A stretch of DNA of 64,000 nt from Actinokineospora bangkokensis. GTDB taxonomy: Bacteria > Actinomycetota > Actinomycetes > Mycobacteriales > Pseudonocardiaceae. Position 1 is the first letter of the stretch, and each line of letters opens with the position of its first letter. The notes under the pieces are model-generated. The model was given only the letters and a program-made list of their open reading frames with translations, was not told the DNA's origin and did no database searches. The stretch spans positions 226,057 to 290,056 of the forward strand of contig NZ_MKQR01000028.1 of NCBI RefSeq assembly GCF_001940455.1, in the 5' to 3' direction. The translations under genes and the position numbers were made by a program. Positions 55,423 through 64,000 of this stretch are shown one piece after another.

Positions 55423-57465
55423 CTACGGCTGCTGACCTGGGGGGACCGGTGCGGGGGTGGGGCCGCGGCGGGTGGCGGTGGGGCGGGCGGGGCGTTCGCC
55501 GCCGAGACCGGGGATCAGGGAGGTGCCGCGGCGGGTGAGCAGGGTCTGGGTGAGGCCGAGGGCGAGCATGGCCGAGACCACCAGGAAGCCGACCCACCAG
55601 ATCGGCGGGAGCAGCACGCCGACGGCGCCGCCGAGGACCCAGCCGAGCTGCAGGACGGTCTCCGAGCGGCCGAAGGCCGAGGCGCGCGACTCCTCCGGCA
55701 GGTCGTCCTGGATGACCGCGTCGAGGCTGTTCTTGGCCAGGGCGGAGGCGATGGCGCCGACCAGGCCGACGACCGCGGCCATGGCGATGCCCGGGGCGAC
55801 CGCGGCGACCACCGTCGCGGCCAGGCAGCCGATGACGCAGCCCAGCACCAGCTGCTCGGGGCTGCCGGTGTGCAGGCGGGCGCCGATGGCGTTGCCCGCG
55901 AAGCTGCCCGCGCCCGCCGCGGCGGCGACCACGCCGAGCAGCAGCAGCTGCTGGAACGGCTCGGCCTCGTTCTGGGCGCGGATGGCGAACGCGGTGAACA
56001 TCATCAGGAACCCGGTCAGCACCCGCACGGTGCCGTTGCCCCACAGCGACACCACCACGTGCCTGCCCATCGGCCTGCGCTTGGCCTTGGCCGGGTGCGC
56101 CTTGAGCGAGGCGGGCACCTCGCCCTCGGTGACCTCCACCCAGGACGGGATGCGCAGCGCCTGCGCCGCGCCCACCAGGCAGACCACCACGGTGAACCAC
56201 AGCGCGCCCGGTGAGCCGAACAGGTTCGCCAGGCCCGCGGCCACCGCGCCGAACACGGCCCCGGCGACCAGGCCGAACACCGTCAGCCGGGCGTTGGTCT
56301 TGGCCAGGGTGATCTCCGGCGGCAGCACCCTGGGGGTGATCGCCGCCTTGAGCACGGTGAACGACTTGGACAGCACCATCTTGCCCAGCGCCGCCGGGTA
56401 GAGCAGCCAGTCGTCGAAGTGCAGGGCCATGACCAGGCACATCAGCGCCTGGCCGAGCGACACCGCGCACATCGCCAGCCGCCGCCCGCGCTGCAACCGG
56501 TCCAGCAGCGGGCCGATGACCGGCGCCACGAGGGCGAACGGGGCGACGGTGATGAGCAGGTAGAGCGCGACCTTGCCCTTGGACTCCCCGCTGGCGGCGG
56601 AGAAGAACAGGGTGTTCGCCAGCGCCACGGCCATCGCCGCGTCCCCGGCGTAGTTGAGCATGGTGGCGTAGGTGAGCGAGGTCAGGCCGGACTTGTCCGC
56701 GCCGTCGGCGTTGGCCGCGCGGCGGAAGGCGGAGACGGCCTGGGTGGTGAGCTGCCTGCCGCGCATCGCCGCGACGCGGGTGACGGTCAGCTTGCGCGGG
56801 TACTGCGGGCCGCCGGGCTCGGGGCCGCGGTCGTCGCGCGGGTCCGGGCGCCGGTCGTCGGGGTGGCGGCTGTCGCGCTCGTCCCTGTACCTGTCTTCCC
56901 TGTACCGGTCGTCCCTGCGGCGGTCGTCGTACCGATCGTCCCGGTAGCCGTCGTCCCGGTAGCCGCCGTCCCGATGTCCGTCGCGGTAGCCGCCTCGGTG
57001 ACCGTCGTCGCGGTAGCCGTCGTCGCGGTGGTCGCGGCGGGGCGGTTCGCGCCGGTCGTACCGGTCGTCGCGGTAGCCGGGCTCCTGGCGCCACGGGGGC
57101 GTCTCCCGGTAGCCGTGCGGGCGCTGGTCGCGGGGGTCGGGGCCGCGGTCGTCGCCGTGGTAGCGCGGCGGCCGGTCGCGCAGGGCCCGGCGGTCGAGGT
57201 CGCCGTAGGTCTCGTACTGCGGCTGGTCGGGCTGCTCCAGCGGGCGGGTCGACCCGCGGCGCGGCGGGGGTGGCGGCTCGGTGCGCGGGCGCTCGGCCCA
57301 GCCCACCGGGCCGCGCCGGGGCGCGCGCGGGGGTTCCGGCTCGGGGGCGGGCTCGGGGGACGGCTCCGGCTGCGCGGCGAAGCCCCACCCGCGCTTGCGG
57401 CCGCGCCTGCGGTCGGGGGTGTGGTCGTCTGATCCCGAGCGGAACACGCTGCCATCCTCCCCCAT
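55423..57465 (-). CDS. MFS transporter with long disordered mixed-charge N-terminal arm
   Basis: A 680-residue protein. Residues 1-225 are disordered: a proline/glutamate/arginine part, then about 110 residues of alternating Arg and Asp with Tyr and His (repeated YRDD and HRDD units). Residues 245-650 hold about 12 membrane spans of a major facilitator carrier, including VLPPEITLAKTNARLTVFGL and DLPEESRASAFGRSETVLQL, the segment that marks this group. The substrate is unknown. The ATG at 57465 follows GGGGGT. The arm should sit in the cytoplasm. Confidence 0.85.
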   Translation of the reverse strand: MGEDGSVFRSGSDDHTPDRRRGRKRGWGFAAQPEPSPEPAPEPEPPRAPRRGPVGWAERPRTEPPPPPRRGSTRPLEQPDQPQYETYGDLDRRALRDRPPRYHGDDRGPDPRDQRPHGYRETPPWRQEPGYRDDRYDRREPPRRDHRDDGYRDDGHRGGYRDGHRDGGYRDDGYRDDRYDDRRRDDRYREDRYRDERDSRHPDDRRPDPRDDRGPEPGGPQYPRKLTVTRVAAMRGRQLTTQAVSAFRRAANADGADKSGLTSLTYATMLNYAGDAAMAVALANTLFFSAASGESKGKVALYLLITVAPFALVAPVIGPLLDRLQRGRRLAMCAVSLGQALMCLVMALHFDDWLLYPAALGKMVLSKSFTVLKAAITPRVLPPEITLAKTNARLTVFGLVAGAVFGAVAAGLANLFGSPGALWFTVVVCLVGAAQALRIPSWVEVTEGEVPASLKAHPAKAKRRPMGRHVVVSLWGNGTVRVLTGFLMMFTAFAIRAQNEAEPFQQLLLLGVVAAAAGAGSFAGNAIGARLHTGSPEQLVLGCVIGCLAATVVAAVAPGIAMAAVVGLVGAIASALAKNSLDAVIQDDLPEESRASAFGRSETVLQLGWVLGGAVGVLLPPIWWVGFLVVSAMLALGLTQTLLTRRGTSLIPGLGGERPARPTATRRGPTPAPVPPGQQP

Positions 57466-57506
57466 CGACCCCCGTCCCAGCAGGAGGACGGGCAGGTCCG
57501 ACCCCG

Positions 57507-58295
57507 TCAGGGCGCCTCGGTGAACCGGACGCGGAACATCGCGGGCCACAGCTTGCCGGTGACGAGGAACTCGTCGGTGCCCGGCACGGCCGCGATGCCG
57601 TTGAGCACGTCGGCGCCCTGGCGCTCGGCGTCGGTGAGCAGCCCGGTCAGCTCGACCACCCCGGTCACCCGGCCGTTGACGGGGTTGATGCGCACGATCC
57701 GGTCGGTCTGCCAGATGTTCGCCCACACCTGCCCGTCGACGCACTCCAGCTCGTTGAGCTTGTCGACCGGCCTGCCGTCGGCGTCGAGCACCGACACCCG
57801 GCTGCGGATGGTGAACTTGCGCGGGTCGCGGAAGGTGAGGGTGTTGGTGCCGTCGCTCATCACGAGCCTGCCGTTGTCGTGGCAGATGCCCCAGCCCTCG
57901 CCCTCATAGGTCACCCGGCCCTGCTCGCGCAGCGTGGCGCGGTCGCGCTTGATCGCGACGCCGTTCTTCCAGGTGATCTGCCAGAGGTCGTCGCCGACGA
58001 CGGTGATGCCCTCGCCGAAGAAGTTCGCGGGCAGGTCCGCCGACGAGCGCACCTGGCCGGTGGCCGGGTCGAGCGCGCGGACCTGCGACTTGCCCTCCAA
58101 CCCGGTCCCCTCGTAGAGGACCCCGTCGGCCACCTCGAACCCCTGGGTGAACGCCGAGGGGTCGTGCGGCAACCGCTCGACGACCTCGGCGCGCAGGCGG
58201 GTCGAGCTGGGGGTCGAGGTGGGGCCTGCCTGGCTGGTGCAGGCGGTGGCGGCGGTCAGCAGCAGCGCGGCGAGCGCGATCCGGGCGGCGGGCAC
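57507..58295 (-). CDS. glutaminyl-peptide cyclotransferase (lipoprotein)
   Basis: A 262-residue secreted protein of the plant/bacterial glutaminyl cyclase family, a five-bladed beta propeller that turns N-terminal glutamine into pyroglutamate. The signal peptide ends in a lipobox-like TACTS (Cys19). Blades include PSAFTQGFEVADGVLYEGTG (the family signature), NFFGEGITVVGDDLWQITW, YEGEGWGICHDNGRLVMSDG, LNELECVDGQVWANIWQTD and VLNGIAAVPGTDEFLVTGK. CAGGCT (58307-58302) ends six bases before the GTG, fitting a leaderless mRNA. The active-site glutamate in GEGI is present. Confidence 0.9.
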   Translation of the reverse strand: MPAARIALAALLLTAATACTSQAGPTSTPSSTRLRAEVVERLPHDPSAFTQGFEVADGVLYEGTGLEGKSQVRALDPATGQVRSSADLPANFFGEGITVVGDDLWQITWKNGVAIKRDRATLREQGRVTYEGEGWGICHDNGRLVMSDGTNTLTFRDPRKFTIRSRVSVLDADGRPVDKLNELECVDGQVWANIWQTDRIVRINPVNGRVTGVVELTGLLTDAERQGADVLNGIAAVPGTDEFLVTGKLWPAMFRVRFTEAP

Positions 58296-58353
58296 CCACC
58301 CAGCCTGGCACGGCTGTCCGGCGCGTTGGGGGCGTGGGGCACAATCAGCGGTG

Positions 58354-59778
58354 ATGACCTCGACGCGAGCACCAGAAGCCGAGACCGACCCCGCGCTGAT
58401 CGCGGCGGTCGACCTCGCGCGCGCAGCCGCCGCCGACCAGGCGGGCCGGGACGTGGGCGCGCACGTGGCGGTCGTGGCCGAGGACGCCGCGGCCGCCACC
58501 CACCTGTTCGAGGCCGACCTGCCCGGGTACCTGGGCTGGCGGTGGGCGGTGACGGTGGCCTCGGCGGGCCCGGGCACCGCGGTCACCACCAGCGAGGTCG
58601 TGCTGCTGCCCGGCCCGGACGCGCTGGTCGCCCCGGCCTGGGTGCCGTGGAGCGAGCGGGTGCGCCACGGCGACATGGGCGTCGGCGACCTGCTCCCCAC
58701 CGACCCGGACGACCCGCGCCTGGTGCCCGGGTACGTCCAGTCCGACGACCCGGCCGTGGAGGCGCTGGCCACCGAGGTCGGCCTGGGCCGCAAGCGGGTG
58801 CTCTCCCGCGAGGGCCGCCTCGACGCCGCCGACCGCTGGCGCGCGGGCGAGTTCGGCCCCGGCGCCGACATGGCCAAGGGCGCCCCGGCGCACTGCGGCA
58901 GCTGCGGCTTCTACGCCGCGGTCGCGGGCTCGCTCGGCGCCGCCTTCGGCGTCTGCGCCAACGAGGTCGCCCCCGCCGACGGCCGCGTGGTCCACGCCGA
59001 GTACGGCTGCGGCGCGCACTCCGAGGCCGAGGTGGAGCAGGTCTCCCCGGTGCTGGTCGCCGACCTGATCTACGACGACTCCCTGCTGGACGTGGCCGCC
59101 AACGAGCGCACCGAGGTCCCCGGCCCCGACGAGGTCACCGAGGTGGCCGAGGTCGCGGGCGTCGACGAGGCCGCCCCCGCCGAGACCACCGCGCCGCCCG
59201 CCGACCTCACCCCCGAGGCCGAGGCGGTCGTGGAGGCCCAGGAGGCCGCCGAGGCCCTGGCCCCGGAGAACCCCGCCGCCGACGCCGTGGACCACGCCGT
59301 GCACGCCGCGGTGCTGGAGGCGGAGCACGACGCCGCGCTGGCTGGTGGGCAGGAGCAGGTCGCCGGTGCGGAGTTGACCGAGGTCGCTGAGCCGGATGCC
59401 GCCGAGGCCATCGTGGCCGCTGGGTCCGTCGAGCAGCACTTGGACGTGCTCGACGGCGCCGCTGAGCCCGCGGAGCAGCCGGAGGCCGTCGAGGCCCCCG
59501 TCGAGGTCGAGGGGACCGCGCTGCCCGAGCCCGTCGAGACCTCCGCCGAGCTGGCGGGCGCGGAAGCGCCCGCGCCGGTCGAGGCCGTGGTGGCCGTCGA
59601 GACCGACGTCACCGCCGACGCCGACCTGCCCGCCGAGGACGACCTGCCCGGGGTCGACCCCGCCGCCGCGGCCGAGGCCGCCCCGGAGGGTGCGCCCACC
59701 GGGTCGACGCAGCCCGCGGACGGGACCGCGCAGGTCGACCCCGCCGCGGCCGAGCGCGGGGCCGAGTCCGAAGGGTGA
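58354..59778 (+). CDS. DUF3027 protein with acidic alanine-rich tail
   Basis: A 474-residue actinobacterial protein. Residues 1-240 are the DUF3027 domain: ALIAAVDLARAAAADQAG at the start, LPGYLGWRWAVTVA, and a cysteine set in HCGSCGFYAAVAGSLG, then VCANEVAPADGRVVHAEYGCGAHSE that may bind zinc. Residues 250-474 are acidic, alanine/valine/glutamate-rich and probably disordered. Function unknown. The stop overlaps the next gene's GTG by four bases, so it is coupled to a sacsin-like ATPase. Confidence 0.85.
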   Translation: MTSTRAPEAETDPALIAAVDLARAAAADQAGRDVGAHVAVVAEDAAAATHLFEADLPGYLGWRWAVTVASAGPGTAVTTSEVVLLPGPDALVAPAWVPWSERVRHGDMGVGDLLPTDPDDPRLVPGYVQSDDPAVEALATEVGLGRKRVLSREGRLDAADRWRAGEFGPGADMAKGAPAHCGSCGFYAAVAGSLGAAFGVCANEVAPADGRVVHAEYGCGAHSEAEVEQVSPVLVADLIYDDSLLDVAANERTEVPGPDEVTEVAEVAGVDEAAPAETTAPPADLTPEAEAVVEAQEAAEALAPENPAADAVDHAVHAAVLEAEHDAALAGGQEQVAGAELTEVAEPDAAEAIVAAGSVEQHLDVLDGAAEPAEQPEAVEAPVEVEGTALPEPVETSAELAGAEAPAPVEAVVAVETDVTADADLPAEDDLPGVDPAAAAEAAPEGAPTGSTQPADGTAQVDPAAAERGAESEG

Positions 59779-62720
59779 GCGGCGACGTGTCGGGTGCTGA
59801 TCCGTTCGGCACCGGGGCGCTGCGCACCTCCGTGCTGACCGCGTGGGCGTCCTCGCCCACGCGGTTCCGGGAGGACGCCAACGCCGAGGAGGACCTGTAC
59901 CTCGGGGGCTACCGCGATCGGCTGCTCGTGGAGCTGGCGCAGAACGCCGCCGACGCCGCGGGCGGCGGCGGGGTGCTGCGGCTGGCGCTGGTCGACGGGG
60001 AGCTGCGGGCGGCCAACACGGGCACGCCGCTCGACGCCGACGGCGTCGCCGCCCTGGCCTCGCTGCGCGCCTCGTCCAAGGAGCAGGGCGTCGGGCAGTT
60101 CGGCGTGGGGTTCTCCGCCGTGCTGGCCGTCACCGACGAGCCGAGCGTGGTGACCGCGGGCGGCGGGGTGCTGTTCTCCGCCGAGCGGACGCGGGCCGCG
60201 CTGGCCGAGCACCCCGAGCTGGTGGCCAAGGCCGAGGAGCGCGGCGGCCGCGTGCCCGTGCTGCGGCTGGTGTGGCCCACCGACCAGACCGCGCCCGAGG
60301 GGTTCGCCACCGAGGTCCGGCTGCCGCTGCGCTCCGGTGTGGACGGTGCGGCGCTGCTGGCCGGGTTCGCCGCCCAGGCCGAGGAGGTGCTGCTCGCGCT
60401 GCCCGGCCTGGCCCGCGTCGAGGTCGGTGACCAGGCGTGGTGGCGGGTCGACGAGGACGACCGGCGAGCGGTGCACGGACCCGGCGGCGTGGCCCGGTGG
60501 TGGGTGCACCGGGTCGCGGGCGTGCTGCCCGACGAGGTGGTCGCCAAGCTGGGGGTCGAGGCGCGCGAGCGGCCGGGGTGGTCGGCCACGTGGGCCGTGC
60601 GGGTCGACGCCGACGGGGTGCCGATGCCGCTGGGCGAGGACGTGCTGCACGCGCCGACGCCCACCGACGAGCGGTTGTCGCTGCCCGCGCGGCTGATCGC
60701 GACGCTGCCGATCGAACCCTCCCGGCGCAGGCTGCGCCCCGGTCCCGCGGCCGACGCCGTGCTCGCGGAGGCCGCCCGCGCCTACCCCGACCTCGTCGCG
60801 CGGTTCCCCGCGCCGCACCGGACCGCGCTGGTGCCCGTCGCCGGGTTCCCGCTGTCCGAGGTGGACGACCGGCTGCGCGGGCTGCTGCTGGACCGGTTGC
60901 GCCGCAGCGCCTGGCTGCCCGCCGCGGGCGAGGGCGAGCCCCGGCTGCTCACCCCCGCGCGGGCCAACGTGCTCGACGTCGAGGGCGACGGGCTGGCCGA
61001 CCTGGTGTCCGCCGTGCTGCCCGACGTCGCCGCCGGGTTCCTGTCCGGGCAGCCGCACGCCGCCGCGCTGGCCGCCCTGGAGGTCACCCGCCGCACCCTC
61101 GGCGAGGTCGTCGAGTCCATCACCGGGGTGAGCCGTCCCCCGTCCTGGTGGCACCGGCTGTACTCCGCGCTGGCCCCGGCGATCGAGACCGACGCCACCG
61201 CGCGCACCGAGCTGGGCGGGCTGCCCGTGCCGCTGGCCGACGGGCGCACCCTGCCCGGCCCGGCGGGCGCGCTCATGGTCGAGGACCCGGAGCTGCTGGA
61301 CCTGCTCACCCACGCCGAGGTGGGCGCGCTCAAGGTGCTGCACGCCGAGGCCGCGCACCCGGTGCTGGAACGGCTGGGCGCCCGCGTCGGCGGCCCCGCC
61401 GACCTGCTCGACGCGGGCGGCCTGCAGGACGCCGTCGAGCGCAGCCTGGACGACGTCGAGTCCGGTGTGGACGTCGCGGGGCTGGCCTCGGTGGTGCTGC
61501 GGCTGACCCGCGACGCCGGGGTGCGCCCGGGGGAGCGGCCGTGGCTGGGCGCGCTGGCCCTGCCCGACTCCGTGGGCGACTGGCGCCGCGCCGACGAGCT
61601 GGCGCTGCCCGGCTCGCCGCTGCTCGACGTGCTCGACGCCGACGCCCCGGTGGGCGTGCTGGCCGCGGAGCTGGCCGAGCGGTGGCCCGCGCACGTGCTC
61701 ACCGCCCTCGGCGTGCTCGACGCGTTCGCCTTCGTCGAGGACGACGCCCCCACCGGCCCCGACCACGCCCTCGTCGACGAGGCGCTGTGGTGGGACGCCC
61801 AGCCCGAGCCGCCCGCGCGGGTGCTGGCGGTGCGCGACCTCGACCTGGTCACCGACGAGGCCTGGCCGCGCGCGTTGACCCTGCTCGCCGCCGAGCCCGA
61901 CACCTGGCGGGCGCTGCACCAGCCCGGCGGCCACACCGCCTGGTGGATCAGCCGCAACGCCCTGCTGGCCGGGCACGCCCCCGCGCACTGGCGGCTGCCC
62001 TCGGCGCAGGAGCTGGCGGGCCTGTACGACCCGGTGCCGGACCTGGGCGTCGACGAGCGCGTGCTCGCCGCCATCGGCGTGCGCGCCGAGCTGGTCGTGG
62101 CGGACGCCGACGACGCCGAGGACCTGCTGGTGCGGCTGGGCGACCCGGACCGCGGCCTGCACCCCGGCGCGGTGCTGCGCACGCACGCCGCGCTCGCGGA
62201 GGCGGTGGCCGACGACGTGTTCGACCCGGCCGACGTGCGGCTGCCCGAGCACACGCGGACGCTGGCGGGCACGGTCGCCGCCGACTGCGCCGTGCTCGAC
62301 GCGCCGTGGCTGCTCGCGGTGCTCGGTGAGGACCAGGTGGTCTCGGCGGGCCCGGACTTCGCCCTCGCGGAGCCGCTGGCCGAGCTGCTCGACCTGGAGC
62401 TGGCCAGCGAGGTCGTCGACGCCGAGGTCGTCGCCGACGGCGAGCCGGTGCCGTGGTCGGAGCTGGGCGCGGTGGCCGCGGCGTGCGAGCTGCTGGGCGT
62501 CGACCCGCCGCGGGGCAGCGCGGTGGTGCACGACAAGCTGGTCGTGCGCACCGACTCCGGCGACCACCCGGTCACCTGGTGGGTGACCCCGGACGGCGTG
62601 GCGCACTGCGAGGACACCCCCGAGGCGCTGGCCCGCGCCCTGGCCTGGACCACCGACCGCTGGACCGAGCGCCACCTGCTCACCGCGCTCATCGAGGAAC
62701 CGGCGCACTACCTGACCTGA
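59775..62720 (+). CDS. sacsin N-terminal-like (HSP90-type ATPase) protein
   Basis: A 981-residue protein. The N-terminal domain (about 25-260) is a GHKL ATPase like the sacsin N-terminus: LVELAQNAADAAGGGG (N box), GELRAANTGTPLDADGV (G1) and SSKEQGVGQFGVGFSAVLAV (lid and G2). The remaining 700 residues are helical and unrecognised, with a tryptophan-rich middle (WWHRLYSALAP). Such proteins are presumed chaperone or DNA-associated ATPases, with no proven role in actinobacteria. The GTG overlaps the DUF3027 stop, so the two are co-translated, a pairing seen in other actinobacteria. Confidence 0.85.
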   Translation: MSGDVSGADPFGTGALRTSVLTAWASSPTRFREDANAEEDLYLGGYRDRLLVELAQNAADAAGGGGVLRLALVDGELRAANTGTPLDADGVAALASLRASSKEQGVGQFGVGFSAVLAVTDEPSVVTAGGGVLFSAERTRAALAEHPELVAKAEERGGRVPVLRLVWPTDQTAPEGFATEVRLPLRSGVDGAALLAGFAAQAEEVLLALPGLARVEVGDQAWWRVDEDDRRAVHGPGGVARWWVHRVAGVLPDEVVAKLGVEARERPGWSATWAVRVDADGVPMPLGEDVLHAPTPTDERLSLPARLIATLPIEPSRRRLRPGPAADAVLAEAARAYPDLVARFPAPHRTALVPVAGFPLSEVDDRLRGLLLDRLRRSAWLPAAGEGEPRLLTPARANVLDVEGDGLADLVSAVLPDVAAGFLSGQPHAAALAALEVTRRTLGEVVESITGVSRPPSWWHRLYSALAPAIETDATARTELGGLPVPLADGRTLPGPAGALMVEDPELLDLLTHAEVGALKVLHAEAAHPVLERLGARVGGPADLLDAGGLQDAVERSLDDVESGVDVAGLASVVLRLTRDAGVRPGERPWLGALALPDSVGDWRRADELALPGSPLLDVLDADAPVGVLAAELAERWPAHVLTALGVLDAFAFVEDDAPTGPDHALVDEALWWDAQPEPPARVLAVRDLDLVTDEAWPRALTLLAAEPDTWRALHQPGGHTAWWISRNALLAGHAPAHWRLPSAQELAGLYDPVPDLGVDERVLAAIGVRAELVVADADDAEDLLVRLGDPDRGLHPGAVLRTHAALAEAVADDVFDPADVRLPEHTRTLAGTVAADCAVLDAPWLLAVLGEDQVVSAGPDFALAEPLAELLDLELASEVVDAEVVADGEPVPWSELGAVAAACELLGVDPPRGSAVVHDKLVVRTDSGDHPVTWWVTPDGVAHCEDTPEALARALAWTTDRWTERHLLTALIEEPAHYLT

Positions 62721-62749
62721 CCCGGGGGCGACGTGAGCGAGGTGCGGAA

Positions 62750-63187
62750 GTGACCAGGGTGGAGCGGGCGCGTCCCGAGCAGCACGCGGCCCTGCTGCGG
62801 ATCTGGCGGGCCGCCGTCGAGGCCACGCACCACTTCCTCACCCCGGCGGACGTCGAGTTCTACGCGGGCGTGGTCGCCGAGCACCTGCCGCTGGTGCCGG
62901 ACCTGCGGGTCGCGCTGTCCGCGGCGGGCGACCCGGTCGGGTTCATCGGCCAGTCCGGCGGGGAGGTCGCGATGCTGTTCGTGGACCCGGTCGCGCACGG
63001 CACCGGCGTCGGCACCGCCCTGCTCGACGACGTCGCCCGCGACCACCCCGTGCTGCTGGTGGACGTCAACGAGCAGAACCCCGCCGCCCGCGGCTTCTAC
63101 GAGTCGCGGGGCTTCACCGCCACCGGCCGCTCGCCCCTCGACGGCGAGGGCAGGCCGTTCCCGCTGGTGCACCTGCGCCGCCCCTGA
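62750..63187 (+). CDS. GNAT-family N-acetyltransferase
   Basis: A 145-residue acetyltransferase: VERARPEQHAALLRIWRAAV, FLTPADVEFYAGVVAEHL, the acetyl-CoA loop FVDPVAHGTGVGTALLDDV and VDVNEQNPAARGFYESRGF. It resembles the YjaB/YjhQ type. The GTG at 62750 (VTRVERARPEQ) follows GAGGTGCGGAA. It lies 29 bases after the sacsin-like gene and may share its transcript. Substrate unknown. Confidence 0.88.
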   Translation: MTRVERARPEQHAALLRIWRAAVEATHHFLTPADVEFYAGVVAEHLPLVPDLRVALSAAGDPVGFIGQSGGEVAMLFVDPVAHGTGVGTALLDDVARDHPVLLVDVNEQNPAARGFYESRGFTATGRSPLDGEGRPFPLVHLRRP

Positions 63188-63246
63188 CGGGTGGCCGCGG
63201 GCGCCGCCAGGTGCGCGCCGTGTGAACGCGTGTAACGGTTGGCGCC

Positions 63247-63531
63247 TCAGTCGACCTTCTGCGCCGTCCGGGAGCCCCGTTCCGACGCTCGCTGCTGCCA
63301 CAGCATGATCCCAGCCCCTACTATCCCCAGTGCCACACCGGACAGCGCGGTCCACAACCAGATCGGTGGGGTCCTGTCGAAGCCGTAGCGGGCCACGAGC
63401 AGGGCGACCGCCGCCACCACCCACCCGCCGGTGCCGACGTACACCACGGGGCCCAGCGCGAGCAGCCGCCGCGGCAGCGGCGGGGTTCGGCGCTGGTGCT
63501 CTGGCTCTGCGTTCTCCGCCGGTCCGGACAC
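63247..63531 (-). CDS. DUF2530 two-span membrane protein
   Basis: A 94-residue protein with a charged N-terminus (PEHQRRTPPLPRRLLALGP), two membrane spans (about 31-49 and 58-79: VYVGTGGWVVAAVALLVARY, WLWTALSGVALGIVGAGIM) and a basic tail (QQRASERGSRT). This matches actinobacterial DUF2530 proteins, often beside NCS2 permeases as here; the start codons of the two divergent genes are only 17 bases apart. Function unknown. The GTG at 63531 is the only plausible start. Confidence 0.75.
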   Translation of the reverse strand: MSGPAENAEPEHQRRTPPLPRRLLALGPVVYVGTGGWVVAAVALLVARYGFDRTPPIWLWTALSGVALGIVGAGIMLWQQRASERGSRTAQKVD

Positions 63532-63548
63532 ACCCGGGAGGCTACGCC

Positions 63549-64000
63549 ATGGCCACCGAGCACCAGCCCGAGGCGAGCGCGCCGAGCGCGCCAGAGCCCG
63601 AGCCCGCCACCGACCCCGCCCCGCCGCCGCGCTCGGGCGTGGACCGGTTCTTCCACATCTCCGACCGCGGCTCGACCATCGGCCGGGAGGTGCGCGGCGG
63701 GCTGGTCACCTTCGTGACCATGGCCTACATCGTCGTGCTGAACCCGCTGATCATCGGCAGCTTCGCCGCCGACGACGCCGGGGCGCACAAGGACATCTTC
63801 GGCAACGTCCTGCCCGTGGGGCAGGTCGCCGCGGTGACCGCGCTGGTCGCGGGCGTGATGACGATCCTGTTCGGCATGGTGGCCAACGCCCCGTTCGCGC
63901 TGGCGACCGGGCTGGGCATCAACACCCTGGTCGCGGTCACCCTGGCCCCGCAGATGACCTGGCCGGAGGCCATGGGCCTGGTCGTGGTCAACGGCGTCGT
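63549..64000 (+). CDS. NCS2 family nucleobase permease, 3' end cut by window
   Basis: The first 150 residues of an AzgA-type NCS2 permease for purine bases. After a proline-rich cytoplasmic start, VDRFFHISDRGSTIGREVRG leads into the first spans, with TFVTMAYIVVLNPLI and FALATGLGINTLVAVTLAPQMTW, signature segments of the hypoxanthine/adenine permease group. The ATG follows GGGAGG by seven bases. The protein continues beyond the window. Confidence 0.9.
   Translation, partial: MATEHQPEASAPSAPEPEPATDPAPPPRSGVDRFFHISDRGSTIGREVRGGLVTFVTMAYIVVLNPLIIGSFAADDAGAHKDIFGNVLPVGQVAAVTALVAGVMTILFGMVANAPFALATGLGINTLVAVTLAPQMTWPEAMGLVVVNGV

Overview
The window comes from a very GC-rich actinobacterial chromosome. 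GC-biased third codon positions, frequent GTG starts, a roadblock/DUF742/GTPase signalling cluster, tandem CIRCE elements before a GGM-tailed GroEL, an Rpf protein and a helicase-associated/moaC/mog/moaE/rpfA/moaD/moaA/YccF/cold-shock/DUF2771/MFS gene order all point that way. That order closely recalls the Mycobacterium tuberculosis rpfA region as I remember it. A member of the Pseudonocardiales (Saccharothrix/Actinokineospora/Actinosynnema type) is the best guess. I found 63 protein genes and one pseudogene, two of the genes cut by the window ends, and no rRNA or tRNA. There is no transposase, integrase or CRISPR array.

Layout. 1-2.1 kb: start of a phosphatidylserine decarboxylase, a VapC45-like toxin with a doubly broken antitoxin, and a GlsB-type membrane protein. 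2.5-10.1 kb: moeA, AIM24, a Ser/Thr kinase, groEL and a HelD/HelR RNA polymerase recycling factor. 10.2-13.9 kb: ArsR/SRPBCC pair, PspC, small proteins, a chagasin-like inhibitor and a sigma-70 factor with a partner. 13.9-14.9 kb: a gene-free block of nested repeats. 14.9-20.6 kb: an M1 aminopeptidase and a Pls-type (polylysine-synthetase-like) NRPS with a PadR regulator. 20.7-31.1 kb: xdhC, menC, a serine hydrolase, XPB helicase, three tandem LppU-like proteins and a four-gene NitT/TauT ABC transporter. 31.6-36.6 kb: the signalling conservon. 36.7-48.2 kb: molybdenum cofactor genes, malic enzyme, rpf and modABC. 48.2-64 kb: HAD phosphatases, metallophosphoesterase, acyl-CoA synthetase, cold-shock protein, MFS, glutaminyl cyclase, DUF3027, sacsin-like ATPase, GNAT and an NCS2 permease cut by the window end.

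The strongest functional theme is molybdenum: modABC with an HTH-Mop regulator, moaA, moaD, moaC, a mogA-moaE fusion, moeA and xdhC. A second theme is a possible cationic isopeptide polymer locus: a Pls-family synthetase whose adenylation pocket, read by eye, resembles a lysine code, directly upstream of an M1 aminopeptidase.

The most unusual DNA features are five copies of a long palindromic element at gene ends, whose arms vary between copies in a compensating way, and a short-hairpin array. About a quarter of genes show a NAnnnT hexamer ending 6-7 bases before the start codon, which suggests many leaderless mRNAs. A good CRP-type site lies upstream of rpf.
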